In this document: positions 15,836 through 24,322 of the stretch, one piece after another
Layout: every line of letters starts with the position of its first letter
How positions within the stretch are numbered: position 1 is the first letter of the stretch
Assembly (NCBI GenBank): GCA_027487945.1
Contig: JAIYCQ010000024.1
Coordinates: 49,313-113,312 of the forward strand
Length of the DNA stretch: 64,000 nucleotides
Source: Caulobacteraceae bacterium
GTDB taxonomy: Bacteria; Pseudomonadota; Alphaproteobacteria; Caulobacterales; Caulobacteraceae
Direction of reading: 5' to 3'
The notes under the pieces: model-generated
The model's database searches: none
Told to the model about the DNA's origin: nothing
The model's input: the letters and a program-made list of their open reading frames with translations, nothing else
Program-made: the position numbers and the translations under genes

Positions 15836-16141
15836 TCAGAGGCGGGCGCGGGGCGGATGGGGATCGGGCGCCGTCAACCGGCCCTCGATGGCGAGCTGGA
15901 CGCTGCTGTAGGCCGTCGGTTCGGCGGCCACCACGGCGAGAGCCACCGCGGTCTCGCCCGGGGCAGGCAGGCAGCCGATGCAGCAGTTGACGGCCTGCTG
16001 GGCCGGCTTGTGCTTGTCGGGATTGGCCGGGGCGTCATGACAGGGCGGTTCTGCAGCGGGCATCGGCATTGCGCGCGCCGTTCCCCCGACGGCGAAGGTC
16101 GCCGCGATCAGGACCAGCAGAAGGGTGCGCAGAGCCTGCAT
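15836..16141 (-). CDS. Small exported Cys-rich protein (DUF2946-like)
   Basis: This 101-residue protein has a signal peptide ending at TARA (residue 24), then C34-H35 and the cluster C53, C54, C57 (VNCCIGCLPAP). The layout, a signal then Cys-His then a CxxC-type cluster, recalls DUF2946-type proteins seen with copper-resistance genes. It lies 44 nt upstream of the outer-membrane-like gene on the same strand, so they are likely one operon. It also resembles the protein at 13545-13877. Metal binding is inferred. Confidence 0.6.
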   Translation of the reverse strand: MQALRTLLLVLIAATFAVGGTARAMPMPAAEPPCHDAPANPDKHKPAQQAVNCCIGCLPAPGETAVALAVVAAEPTAYSSVQLAIEGRLTAPDPHPPRARL

Positions 16142-16179
16142 GGGCCGAACCTAGGGAGTGAGCGGCCTGGCTGCAATGC

Positions 16180-16737
16180 CTACACCCCGGACAGCGAAAG
16201 CCCCGGCGCGTCGGGTTCAGTCTCAAGGCCGCCGTTCAGCGCCTTCTGCATCAGCACGATGTCGCGCCACTGCCCGAACTTGTAGCCCAGGCCAGGCAGG
16301 GTTCCCTGATGTTCGAAGCCCAGTGACCGATGCAGGCCGATCGAGCCGGCGTTGTCCGACCCACCGATCACCGCGATCACCTGGCGCAGGCCCAACGCCT
16401 CGCAGTCGGCCAGTACACGGCTGAGCAGCGTGCGGCCCACGCCGCATCCCTTGAAGTCCGGATGGATGTAGACGCTGTCCTCGACCGTGAACCGGTAGGC
16501 CGCGCGCAGCCGGAACGGCGCGGCATAGGCGAAGCCGGCGACCCGGCCGTCGATCTCCGCCAGGACGTAGGGCAGGCCGCGCCCAAGCACCGTCGCCAGC
16601 CGCGCGCCCATGTCGTCGACTCCCGGCGGAACCTCTTCGAAGGTGCCTACGCCGTGCAGGCAGGCGTCCTCGTAGATGGCCGCCAACGCCGGCACATCGG
16701 CGGCCGTCGCGGGCCGCACGGTCACGCCGCTTCCCAT
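16180..16737 (-). CDS. GNAT family N-acetyltransferase (phosphinothricin-acetyltransferase-like)
   Basis: This 185-residue enzyme transfers acetyl from acetyl-CoA to an amino group. It starts VTVRPATAADVPALAAIYEDA and carries the acetyl-CoA site DSVYIHPDFKGCGVGRTLLSRVL, then IGGSDNAGSIGLHRSLGFEHQGTL, which closely follows the Pat/MnaT subgroup. I chose the ATG at 16737, which overlaps the end of the upstream peptidase gene by 16 nt; the longer reading frame only adds shadow sequence of that gene. The overlap suggests coupled translation. Possible substrates are toxic amino-acid analogues. Confidence 0.85.
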   Translation of the reverse strand: MGSGVTVRPATAADVPALAAIYEDACLHGVGTFEEVPPGVDDMGARLATVLGRGLPYVLAEIDGRVAGFAYAAPFRLRAAYRFTVEDSVYIHPDFKGCGVGRTLLSRVLADCEALGLRQVIAVIGGSDNAGSIGLHRSLGFEHQGTLPGLGYKFGQWRDIVLMQKALNGGLETEPDAPGLSLSGV

Positions 16738-18896
16738 CCGCGCTCCACAGCCCAGACGGCGAAAGCGTAGTCGAGGGCGATCTCCTTGAGGAAGTCGAAG
16801 CGGCCGGATGCGCCGCCGTGACCGGCCTCCATGTTGATCTTCAAGAGGATCGGGTCGCCGCTGGTGGTGTGGTCCCGCAGCCTGGCGGCCCACTTCTGCG
16901 GCTCCCAGTAGGTGACGCGCGGGTCGGACAGGCCGCCGGTCGCCAGCACCGCCGGATAGGGCAGTTTCGCCACCTGGTCATAGGGGCTGTAGCTCATCAT
17001 GTAGTCATAGGCCGCCGCGTCCTCGATGGGGTTGCCCCACTCGGGCCACTCCGGCGGGGTCAGCGGCAGGGTGGTGTCGCTCATGGTGTTGATCACGTCG
17101 ACGAACGGCACCGCCGCGATGATCCCGGCCCACAGGTCAGGACGCATGTTGGTGATGGCCCCCATCAGCAGCCCGCCGGCCGAACCGCCGTAGGCGACGG
17201 TCCGCTCCGGCTTGCCGTAGCCGGCGGCGTGCAGGTGCTCGGCGCAGGCGATGAAGTCGGTGAAGGTGTTCTTCTTCTTGAACTTCTTGCCGTCCAGGAA
17301 CCAGCCCCAGCCCTTCTCCGCCCCGCCGCGCGGGCAGGCTGTGGCCCAGATCCAGCCGCGGTCGACGAGGCTGAGATTTCGGATCGAGAAGTTGGGCTCC
17401 TGCGAGATGCCGTAGCTGCCGTAGCCGTAGAGGAGCAGCGGGGCCGAGCCGTCGAGCTTCGTCCCCTTCTTCATCAGCACGAAAATCGGCACCTCGGCGC
17501 CGTCGCTCGCCTTCGCGTTCAGGCGGCGGGTCTCGTACTTCGCGGGATCGTGGCCGGACGGAATCTCCTGGGTCTTGCGCAGGGTCCGCTTGCGGGTGGC
17601 CATGTCGTAATCGAACCACTGCCGCGGCGTGGTCATCGAGGTGTAGGTGAAGCGCAGCGAACTGGTGTCGTAGGCGAAGCCGCCGTCCAGGCCGAGGGCG
17701 TAGACCTCCTCGTCGAAGTCGATGACATGCTCCTCGCCGCCCGCCCGGGTGATGACGATGCGGTTGACGGCGTCGACCTTCTCCAGCCGCACGAACCAGT
17801 CCTTGAAGGCCGTCGTGCCCAGGATCAGGTTGCCGCTCTTGTGGGCGATCCAGTCCTTCCAGTTCGCCTTGCCGGGCTTGTCCTCCGGGGCGGCGACCAG
17901 CTTGAAGTCCACCGCGCCGTCGGCATTGGTGCGGATCACGAACCGGTCGTTCCAGTGCTCGACATCATAGCGCACACCCTCCTGGCGCGGCTCGACGAGG
18001 GTCGGGGCGGCGGTCGGATCGGCGGCCGGGATAAGCCAGGCCTCGCTGCTGTCCTGGTTGCCGCAGCCGATGACGATCCACTTGCGGGACTGCGTAACCC
18101 CCGCGCCGATGAAGAAGCCTTCGTCCGGCTCGTCATAGACCAGCACATCGTCCTTGGCGGCCCCGCCGATCGGGCGACGGAAGATCTTCGCCGGTCGGCC
18201 GTTCTCGTCACGCAGGGTCCAGAAGATCCACTTGCTGTCCGGCGAGAAGACGAAGTCGTGGACGTTCTCGACAGTGTCCCCGACCAGACGGCCGGAGGCG
18301 ATGTCCCGGACGAAGATGCGCAGGACTTCCGATCCCTGCTCGTCCACGGCCCAGCCGTAGTAGCGATGGTCGGCCGTATGGCTGGCCGCCCCGACCTGGT
18401 AGAAGGCCTTGCCCCTGGACTCCGCCTCTTCGTCCAGCAGGATCACCTCGCCATCGGTCTTGCCGACCGGGCGTCGGGCATGGATCGGATGCTGCGCGCC
18501 CTTTTCGTAGCGGCTGTAGTATTCCCAGGGGCCGTCGATGTCTGGGACGGAGGCGTCGTCTTCCTTGATACGCCCCTTCATCTCCTCGAACATCGCCGTC
18601 TGCAGGGCCTCGGTCGGCGCGAGCATGGCCTTGGTGTAGGCGTTCTCGGCGGTCAGGTGTTCCTTGACGTCTGCCTTGATCAGGGTCGGATCGCGCAGGA
18701 CCTTCTGCCAGTTGTCATCCTTCATCCAGGCGTAGTCGTCGACCCGGACGCGGCCCAGCTGCTCGATCCGCTTGGGAATCTTGCGGGCGACGGGCGGGAC
18801 GGGCTTGGGCGTGGCGGACATGGCGGTTCCCGGAACGGCGAGGCTGGACGAAAGGGCGGTCGCGGCGGTCGCGGCCATCATCTGGCGCCGGTTCAT
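16722..18896 (-). CDS. S9 family peptidase (oligopeptidase B-like), exported
   Basis: This 724-residue serine peptidase has an N-terminal beta-propeller and a C-terminal alpha/beta hydrolase. The nucleophile is S572 in GGSAGGLLMG, and the catalytic His lies in MEAGHGGASGRFD near the end. MNRRQMMAATAATALSSSL is a twin-arginine-type signal, so it probably acts in the periplasm, cutting short peptides. Its length and the HETAENAYT-like region near residue 70 match protease II/prolyl oligopeptidase. The downstream GNAT gene overlaps it. Confidence 0.88.
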   Translation of the reverse strand: MNRRQMMAATAATALSSSLAVPGTAMSATPKPVPPVARKIPKRIEQLGRVRVDDYAWMKDDNWQKVLRDPTLIKADVKEHLTAENAYTKAMLAPTEALQTAMFEEMKGRIKEDDASVPDIDGPWEYYSRYEKGAQHPIHARRPVGKTDGEVILLDEEAESRGKAFYQVGAASHTADHRYYGWAVDEQGSEVLRIFVRDIASGRLVGDTVENVHDFVFSPDSKWIFWTLRDENGRPAKIFRRPIGGAAKDDVLVYDEPDEGFFIGAGVTQSRKWIVIGCGNQDSSEAWLIPAADPTAAPTLVEPRQEGVRYDVEHWNDRFVIRTNADGAVDFKLVAAPEDKPGKANWKDWIAHKSGNLILGTTAFKDWFVRLEKVDAVNRIVITRAGGEEHVIDFDEEVYALGLDGGFAYDTSSLRFTYTSMTTPRQWFDYDMATRKRTLRKTQEIPSGHDPAKYETRRLNAKASDGAEVPIFVLMKKGTKLDGSAPLLLYGYGSYGISQEPNFSIRNLSLVDRGWIWATACPRGGAEKGWGWFLDGKKFKKKNTFTDFIACAEHLHAAGYGKPERTVAYGGSAGGLLMGAITNMRPDLWAGIIAAVPFVDVINTMSDTTLPLTPPEWPEWGNPIEDAAAYDYMMSYSPYDQVAKLPYPAVLATGGLSDPRVTYWEPQKWAARLRDHTTSGDPILLKINMEAGHGGASGRFDFLKEIALDYAFAVWAVERGWEAA

Positions 18897-19020
18897 GAAT
18901 CAACTCTCCTGTGCGGCAGGCGGCCAGCTTGTGCGCCCGCCGTGTTCCGGTCAAATGAGGCCCGCAGCATCGGGACGGGCCGCTCAGGCCCATGAGTAGC
19001 GCTGGCATCTGGGGGCGTCG

Positions 19021-19845
19021 ATGGCCTGGGACCTTTCGGTCGATCTGATCAAGGCGACGGTTCAGCTCGAACAGCCGCTGGGCGACGGCACCCGGACCGT
19101 CGGTACGGGGTTCCTGATCGAGTCTCCGACCGCTGATGGGCGTTCGCGCACCGTGCTGGTCACCGCCGCCCATGTCCTGGACCGCATGCCCGCCTTGCAG
19201 GCCCGGATCGGCTACCGGGTCGAGGGCGACGCCGGGGCCTGGCGCTACGCTCCGCAGTCGCTGGCCATCCGGGACGATGACAGGACGCCGCTCTGGACCC
19301 GCCATCCCAGCCGCGACATCGCCGCGATCGTCATCCAGGCGCCGGAGGAGTTCGCCCGCGCCGCCATCCCGCTGTCCTGGCTGGCGCAGGACGAGACCTT
19401 CACGCGCTATGGCCTGGGCCCTGGCGACGAGATGATGGCCCTGGGCTTCCCGCGAGGCCTGTCAGCCAACCAGGCGGGCTTCCCGATCCTGCGGTCGGGG
19501 CGCGTCGCCTCCTACCCGCTGGCGCCGTCCAGCGTCTTCCCGACCTTCCTGCTCGACTTCAGCGTCTTCCCCGGCAACTCCGGCGGGCCTGTGTTCATGG
19601 CGGAAGGCGCGCGGCGCAGGCCGGGCGCGGCGGAGGCGCAGGAAGTCCAGTTCGTGGCCGGCATCCTGACGCAGCAGGTCGAGCTGTCGGGCGAGCGGCT
19701 GGAGATCGGCATCGTCACCCACGCCCGCTTCGTGCGCGAAACCGTCGCCCTGATCGACGGAGTCGCCCCGCCTGCCCCAACGCCGTCTGAACGCCCTGTG
19801 GCCGGCGCCACGGCGGCCTCGGCGGCAACCTACGCGGAACCCTGA
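19021..19845 (+). CDS. Trypsin-like serine peptidase
   Basis: This 274-residue protein has a chymotrypsin-fold triad: H51 (LVTAAHVLD), D99 (RDIAAIVI) and S187 (FPGNSGGPVF). No signal peptide or PDZ domain is visible, so unlike DegP/HtrA it appears to be cytoplasmic and single-domain. The C-terminal 30 residues are Pro/Ala-rich. It is the first gene of a plus-strand pair with csbD-like, and the stress context suggests quality control; the substrate is unknown. Confidence 0.8.
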   Translation: MAWDLSVDLIKATVQLEQPLGDGTRTVGTGFLIESPTADGRSRTVLVTAAHVLDRMPALQARIGYRVEGDAGAWRYAPQSLAIRDDDRTPLWTRHPSRDIAAIVIQAPEEFARAAIPLSWLAQDETFTRYGLGPGDEMMALGFPRGLSANQAGFPILRSGRVASYPLAPSSVFPTFLLDFSVFPGNSGGPVFMAEGARRRPGAAEAQEVQFVAGILTQQVELSGERLEIGIVTHARFVRETVALIDGVAPPAPTPSERPVAGATAASAATYAEP

Positions 19846-19861
19846 CGGCCCTTCCGGGGTT
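19836..19861 (+). promoter_or_regulatory. Possible EcfG-type stress promoter for the CsbD gene
   Basis: GGAAC (19836-19840), a 17-nt spacer and GGTT (19858-19861) resemble the alphaproteobacterial general-stress promoter GGAAC-N16-17-CGTT with one mismatch. It ends about 35 nt before the CsbD start, overlapping the end of the protease gene. CsbD-like genes are common targets of this sigma factor. Confidence 0.4.
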
Positions 19862-19896
19862 CTGCCTTCGCACCTCAACGATGAAGGAGACCCATC

Positions 19897-20115
19897 ATGT
19901 GGGATCGTGTCGAAGGCGAATGGAAGCAGTTCTCGGGCAAGATCAAGGAGCAGTGGGGCAAGCTCACTGACGACGATCTGACCGTGATCGCGGGCAAGCG
20001 CGACCAACTGGCCGGGAAGATTCAGGAGCGCTACGGCTACGCCATGGACAAGGCGGAGTCCGAGATCCACGACTTCGAGCGTCGCATGGACGAGCCGCGC
20101 TCCTTCAAGAGCTGA
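19897..20115 (+). CDS. CsbD family stress protein
   Basis: This 72-residue, highly charged protein contains EGEWKQFSGKIKEQWGKLTDDDL and VIAGKRDQLAGKIQERYGY, the defining CsbD repeat pattern. CsbD proteins are induced by general stress and their biochemical role is not settled. AAGGAGA sits 7 nt before the ATG. A candidate EcfG promoter lies upstream and an intrinsic terminator follows, so it is probably a monocistronic stress gene. Confidence 0.9.
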   Translation: MWDRVEGEWKQFSGKIKEQWGKLTDDDLTVIAGKRDQLAGKIQERYGYAMDKAESEIHDFERRMDEPRSFKS

Positions 20116-20168
20116 TGGACGGAGGCGGTCGCGTACGACGCGGCCGCCGCTCCCCGAAACGGGTACGG

Positions 20169-20190
20169 AGCCTTGTTCGGAAAGGCTTTT
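20169..20190 (+). terminator. Intrinsic terminator after csbD-like gene
   Basis: AGCCTT (20169-20174) pairs with AAGGCT (20182-20187) over a 7-nt loop and is followed by TTT. It lies 54 nt beyond the CsbD stop. Confidence 0.6.
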
Positions 20191-20241
20191 CTGGCCTCCG
20201 CGTTGCACTCCGCCGTCTGACGTGTCGTGGAGTGACCCGAA

Positions 20242-21363
20242 ATGAACCGAGGCGTTCGCCCGTTCGTGTTGGAGGACAGTGAGGCTGTGCAGCGCCTTTG
20301 CGACTGGGCGTGGTGGTATCCGCGCTCCCGCGAGGGCTGGCAGTGGCTGACCTCCGGTGCGCCAGGCGCGGGCTTCAGCGACGCCAACCCGCCCGGCTGG
20401 GTCTACGAGACCTCGGCGGACGGCGTGCTGGCCTTCCTTGGCAACTTCCTTCAGCGGTTCGACTACCGGGGCGAAACCCGCGTCGGCGCGACCCTCCATA
20501 CGCTGCTGGTCGACCCGCGGGCGAAGGGCGCCAGCCGCGACCTCCTGCGCCGGTTCGCCGCCCAGGACACCACCTTCGTCCGCTACACCTTCAATGCCAA
20601 TGACCGGTCAGCTCCGATCTACAGGCATTTCGGCCTGCAGCCCTGGCCCGAGAGCCTGAGCCGCGTGAAGTATGCCTGGAGGGCGGACTGGTCCGCCGTG
20701 GCCAGTGAGCGGGCGGTGCGCTGGTTCCACGGCCTGGCCGGCGGGCGCGGCTCGGCCGAGCGCTTCACGGACCCCCGGGTCTGGACCGGCGCCATCACCC
20801 GCTGCGAGGCGGGCGTCTTCGCCGTGCCCGTGACGGGGATCGACGAGCGGTTCGATGTGCTCTGGAAGCGGCTTCGCGAGGACGGCAGGCTTCTGGCGTG
20901 GCGCGACGCCGAGACCCTGCGCTGGCGCTGCGCCGATCCCGATCTGACCCGCCTGCCGGTGATGTTGGGCTATGAACAGGACGGCGTCCTGGCCGGCTAT
21001 CTGCTGGCTTTCTTTTCCAAGGGCTCGGAAGTCGAGCGGCCCGCGCTGGAGATCATCGATCTGATCGCAACGGCCGAGGCCGAGGCGGTGGCCATCCCGG
21101 CCCTGGTGCGGACGCTGCTGGGTTCGGCCCGTGATCTGGGCGCCGCCCGTGTGCGGCTGCCGTTCGTCAGTCCTCGCCTCGATGCCCTGCTGGGCGCTTT
21201 TGCGCCGGCGCGGCGAACCTACGGGCACGACCACTGCCATCTGCGCTGGGCCGAAGACGCGCCGGCGGAGTTGCGCGAGGCTTGGTTCGCGACCCCGTTC
21301 GACGGCGACTACAGCTTCTGCCTCCGTCCGCCGCCAATGCTGGCGGCCGAGCGGGCGGCCTGA
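20242..21363 (+). CDS. GNAT-fold acetyltransferase-like protein, 373 residues
   Basis: The N-terminal part (MNRGVRPFVLEDSEAVQRLCDWAW, then VGATLHTLLVDPRAKGASRDLLRRF) has the beta-strand/helix order and acetyl-CoA loop of a GNAT domain. The C-terminal half (VMLGYEQDGVLAGYLLAFFSKG and onward) looks like a second, degenerate GNAT-like fold. At 373 residues it is about double the usual length, so it is probably a tandem-GNAT enzyme. The substrate is unknown and no neighbour suggests one. Confidence 0.7.
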   Translation: MNRGVRPFVLEDSEAVQRLCDWAWWYPRSREGWQWLTSGAPGAGFSDANPPGWVYETSADGVLAFLGNFLQRFDYRGETRVGATLHTLLVDPRAKGASRDLLRRFAAQDTTFVRYTFNANDRSAPIYRHFGLQPWPESLSRVKYAWRADWSAVASERAVRWFHGLAGGRGSAERFTDPRVWTGAITRCEAGVFAVPVTGIDERFDVLWKRLREDGRLLAWRDAETLRWRCADPDLTRLPVMLGYEQDGVLAGYLLAFFSKGSEVERPALEIIDLIATAEAEAVAIPALVRTLLGSARDLGAARVRLPFVSPRLDALLGAFAPARRTYGHDHCHLRWAEDAPAELREAWFATPFDGDYSFCLRPPPMLAAERAA

Positions 21364-21372
21364 CGGCGTCCG

Positions 21373-21402
21373 TCCGCCCCGATCGCAAGGGACCGGGGCG
21401 GA
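21373..21402. terminator. Hairpin between convergent genes
   Basis: TCCGCCCCG (21373-21381) pairs perfectly with CGGGGCGGA (21394-21402) across 12 nt. It lies between the stop of the plus-strand GNAT gene and the stop of the minus-strand MaoC gene, so it may terminate both directions. No T-run is present. Confidence 0.5.
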
Positions 21403-21409
21403 TCAGGAT

Positions 21410-21862
21410 CTAGCCGCCGTAGATCACCGAGATGGTCTCGGCCACGCAGGCCGGACGCTCTTCACCCTCGATCTCGATGGTGCATTCGTTCTTCATCTGC
21501 AGGCCGCCGGACTTGGCTTCGACGCTGAGCAGCTTCTGGCGCATGCGCACCTTCTTGCCGACGCGCACCATGTTGGTGAAACGGACCTTGTCGCTGCCGT
21601 AGTTGATGCCGCGGGTCACGCCGTTGACCTTCAGCAGCTTGGCGCCGAGGAACGGGATCAGCGACAGGGTCAGGTAGCCGTGGGCGATCGGGCCGCCCAT
21701 CTCGCGGTTGGCCCGCTCGACATCGACGTGGATCCACTGGTGGTCGCCGGTCGCTTCGGCGAACTGGTTGACCCGCTCCTGGGTCACTTCCAGCCAATCC
21801 GAGACCCCGATCTCCTGACCGACGAGGCTCTGCAGGTCCTTGTAGTCGACTTCCTTGGTCAT
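21410..21862 (-). CDS. MaoC-like (R)-specific enoyl-CoA hydratase
   Basis: This 150-residue hot-dog-fold enzyme hydrates enoyl-CoA or a related CoA ester. It carries the hydratase-2 motif FAEATGDHQWIHVD, with the catalytic pair D40 and H45, then GGPIAHGYLTLSL. The length fits the single-domain MaoC family. AAGCGTTTGAGGGAGA precedes the ATG. It lies near the other CoA-ester genes on the same strand (AtuA-like, acyl-CoA synthetase) and probably serves the same breakdown route. Confidence 0.88.
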   Translation of the reverse strand: MTKEVDYKDLQSLVGQEIGVSDWLEVTQERVNQFAEATGDHQWIHVDVERANREMGGPIAHGYLTLSLIPFLGAKLLKVNGVTRGINYGSDKVRFTNMVRVGKKVRMRQKLLSVEAKSGGLQMKNECTIEIEGEERPACVAETISVIYGG

Positions 21863-21937
21863 GGCGCATCTCCCTCAAACGCTTGTTCGGCATCTTCAAT
21901 GCCCCGAGCGCGCAAGGCATTCAACCGTCGACAATGA

Positions 21938-22426
21938 CTACAGGCCGAACCGCTTCGGGTCCGAGGCGATCAGGGCCTGGAGTTTCGGCATCCCGGACCG
22001 CAGCCCGCCGGCCAGCTGGCGGTTGATCAGCCAGCCGAGCGGGAAGGGGGCGCTGGCCTTGCCGAGCCAGACCAGCTCGCAGCCGCCGGCGGTCGGAACC
22101 ACGCGGTAGTCCTCCACGGCCGCCGACAGCGGCAGCGACGAGCGTTCGAAGCGGAAGGCCATGCGGCTGCCCTCGTCCCAGGCGAAGAAGGTCTCCTCGA
22201 TCACCTGCGGTCCGACCTCGACCGTTCGCGTCGTGCCGACGGCGAAGGGCTTTGCGCTGGTCCAGGTGACCTTGGTGATCGGCAGCCATTGGGTCCAGGC
22301 CTCGCCGTCGAGCAGCGCCGCCCAGACGGCCGAGGGCGGGAAGGGGAAGGCGTGCCGGACCTCGACGGTCCCCTTGGCCAGATACTCTTCCCCGACGGCG
22401 GTGTGGGCGCGAAGCGGCTTCGACAT
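21938..22426 (-). CDS. SRPBCC (START-like) family protein
   Basis: This 162-residue protein has the helix-grip pattern of the SRPBCC superfamily: VEVRHAFPFPPSAVWAALLDGEAW at the start, central beta strands and a long C-terminal helix containing GLRSGMPKLQALI. Members bind hydrophobic ligands or act as cyclases/aromatases or in polyketide-like chemistry. It lies between the MaoC gene and the AtuA-like gene on the same strand, which suggests a link to the same lipid or terpenoid substrate; this is inferred. Confidence 0.8.
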   Translation of the reverse strand: MSKPLRAHTAVGEEYLAKGTVEVRHAFPFPPSAVWAALLDGEAWTQWLPITKVTWTSAKPFAVGTTRTVEVGPQVIEETFFAWDEGSRMAFRFERSSLPLSAAVEDYRVVPTAGGCELVWLGKASAPFPLGWLINRQLAGGLRSGMPKLQALIASDPKRFGL

Positions 22427-22510
22427 CGAATGAATTCCTGATGCTGTCGTAATGGTTGTCAGAGAGGCAGTTGAAGCGGCGCCGCCACGGCAGGCAAGGG
22501 TCTGGCGGGG

Positions 22511-24322
22511 TCAGGTTTTTGGTGCGAGCGCCCTGGGGACGTCGATGGCGATGTCCAGCAGCTGCTGCGCCTTGCCCTTGGCGAGCGGGTCGAGGCGCAG
22601 GCTGGAGAACTGCCCGCCGCCCAGCGCCTGGATGCAGTGCAGGTTGATGGCCTGCATGCCCGGCAGCTCATAGCGGACGACTTTCGGAGCGGTCGCGCCC
22701 TCGAACTCGTGCGCGAACCAGGCCTTCACCCGCGCTTCCGTCAGCCCGGCGCGGATCCAGGGCAGCAGCTCCGGCCGGCGGGCGATGACGCCGATGTTGA
22801 AAGCGTCGCCCTTGTCGCCGGAGCGGGCCCAGGCGACGTCGACCAGCGGCACGGAGACCATGTCGTCCTCCGGCTCCGGATCGCTCGGGACCGGCGGCGC
22901 GACCACATCGGCGACGTTGAAGGGGCGGGCGGGCGAGGCCGGCGTGATGCTCAGCGTCTGGTCGCCCAAGGAGACCGTCGCCGCCACCGCCTGCCTCGGC
23001 AGCAGGATGGAGAAGACCCGCGCCACGGGCGTGATGGTCGGCGCCCCGCCGAACCAGCCGGTGGTGCCGACGCTCATCGAGGTGGTGGGGGAGGCGAACT
23101 CCCGCATCATCAGGCCCAGCGCCTCGGCGCTCTCGTGCTCGGCGCCGATGCGGCAGACGACCTCGCGCACGCTCCGCGCCGCCTCGCTGGCGTTGGCGCC
23201 GTAGCTGGCCTCGGCGCCCAGGATCTCGATGCGGCTGTCGCGCAGCGGCGGCAGGTTGCGGTCCCGCAGCATCTCGCCGATCCGCTCGAGCATCGCGGCC
23301 GACTGGCGCTGGCCCTTGGCGGCCGCGTCGCGCCCGACCACCGGGCTGGCCCCAAGGAAGCGGAAGCCGTCGCCCCAGGTCACGCAGACCTTGTAGTGAT
23401 CCGACGGCGGATAGCCCTTCGCCCCGGCGACGCGCACCCGGTGCTCGCCGACCTGCTCGACCGTCACCTGAGTGAAGTCGCAGACCACGTCCGGCAGGGC
23501 GTAGCCCTGCGGGTCGCCGACCTCGTAGAGGATCTGCTCGGCCACCGCGGCGGGGGACACGAGGCCGCCCGTTCCCTCCGGCTTGGTGACGACGAAGCTG
23601 CCGTCGGCGTGGCACTCGATGATCGGATAACCGATATGCGCCCAGTCCGGGACGTCCTCCCAGTCGGTGAACAGGCCGCCCGTGGCCTGTGCGCCGCATT
23701 CGATGACGTGCCCGGCCAGCGACCCGGCCGACAGCCGGTCGTAGTCGTCCAGGCTCCAGCCGAACGCGTGAACCAGAGGGCCCAGCGCCAGGGCGCTGTC
23801 CACCACCCGGCCGGTGATGACCATGTCGGCCCCGGCCGCCAGGGCGGCGGCGATCGGCTCGGCGCCGAAGTAGGCGTTGGCGCTGAAGACCTTGCCGGGG
23901 TCGGGGAAGGGCGCGTCGGTGAACATCTCCGTCAGCCCGCGGGCCTTCAAGTCCTCGAGCCGCCCGGCGAGGTCGTCGCCCTCGACGACGGCGATCCTGA
24001 ACGACAGCCCCGCCTCCGCGGCGATCTTCTCCATCCGCTCGCGGCAGGCGCGGGGATTGAGGCCGCCGGCGTTGGTGATGATCCTGACCCCCTGCGCCTT
24101 CAGCTCCCGCAGGTTGTCCTTCCAGACCCAGTCGGTGAAGTCACGGGCATAGCCCTGGTCCGGCCGCGCCGCGCGCAGCTGGCCCAGCGAACTCATCGTC
24201 GCCTCGGCCAGATAGTCGAGGATCATGTAGTCCAGCCGCCCGCCGCGCAGCAGCTGCGGCGCGGCCACCGACGAGTCCCCCAGGAACCCGCCGGCCCCGC
24301 CGATGCGAACGATCTTCGTCAT
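22511..24322 (-). CDS. AtuA-like acyclic terpene utilization protein (DUF1446)
   Basis: This 603-residue protein has the DUF1446/AtuA N-terminal domain (VRIGGAGGFLGDSSVAAPQLL, with Gly-rich strands and ITNAGGLNPRAC) over about residues 1-450. A second, shorter AtuA C-terminal domain follows (about 495-590, VDVAWARSGDKGDAFNIGVIAR). AtuA is encoded with the citronellol/geraniol breakdown genes of Pseudomonas; its reaction is not known. Its start overlaps the stop of the upstream acyl-CoA synthetase gene (ATGA), so they are translationally coupled. Confidence 0.85.
   Translation of the reverse strand: MTKIVRIGGAGGFLGDSSVAAPQLLRGGRLDYMILDYLAEATMSSLGQLRAARPDQGYARDFTDWVWKDNLRELKAQGVRIITNAGGLNPRACRERMEKIAAEAGLSFRIAVVEGDDLAGRLEDLKARGLTEMFTDAPFPDPGKVFSANAYFGAEPIAAALAAGADMVITGRVVDSALALGPLVHAFGWSLDDYDRLSAGSLAGHVIECGAQATGGLFTDWEDVPDWAHIGYPIIECHADGSFVVTKPEGTGGLVSPAAVAEQILYEVGDPQGYALPDVVCDFTQVTVEQVGEHRVRVAGAKGYPPSDHYKVCVTWGDGFRFLGASPVVGRDAAAKGQRQSAAMLERIGEMLRDRNLPPLRDSRIEILGAEASYGANASEAARSVREVVCRIGAEHESAEALGLMMREFASPTTSMSVGTTGWFGGAPTITPVARVFSILLPRQAVAATVSLGDQTLSITPASPARPFNVADVVAPPVPSDPEPEDDMVSVPLVDVAWARSGDKGDAFNIGVIARRPELLPWIRAGLTEARVKAWFAHEFEGATAPKVVRYELPGMQAINLHCIQALGGGQFSSLRLDPLAKGKAQQLLDIAIDVPRALAPKT

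Noticed and set aside
16818..18995. 725-residue plus-strand open frame opposite the S9 peptidase
   Set aside because: The opposite strand codes for a complete S9 peptidase with the catalytic Ser; this frame has no recognisable motif.
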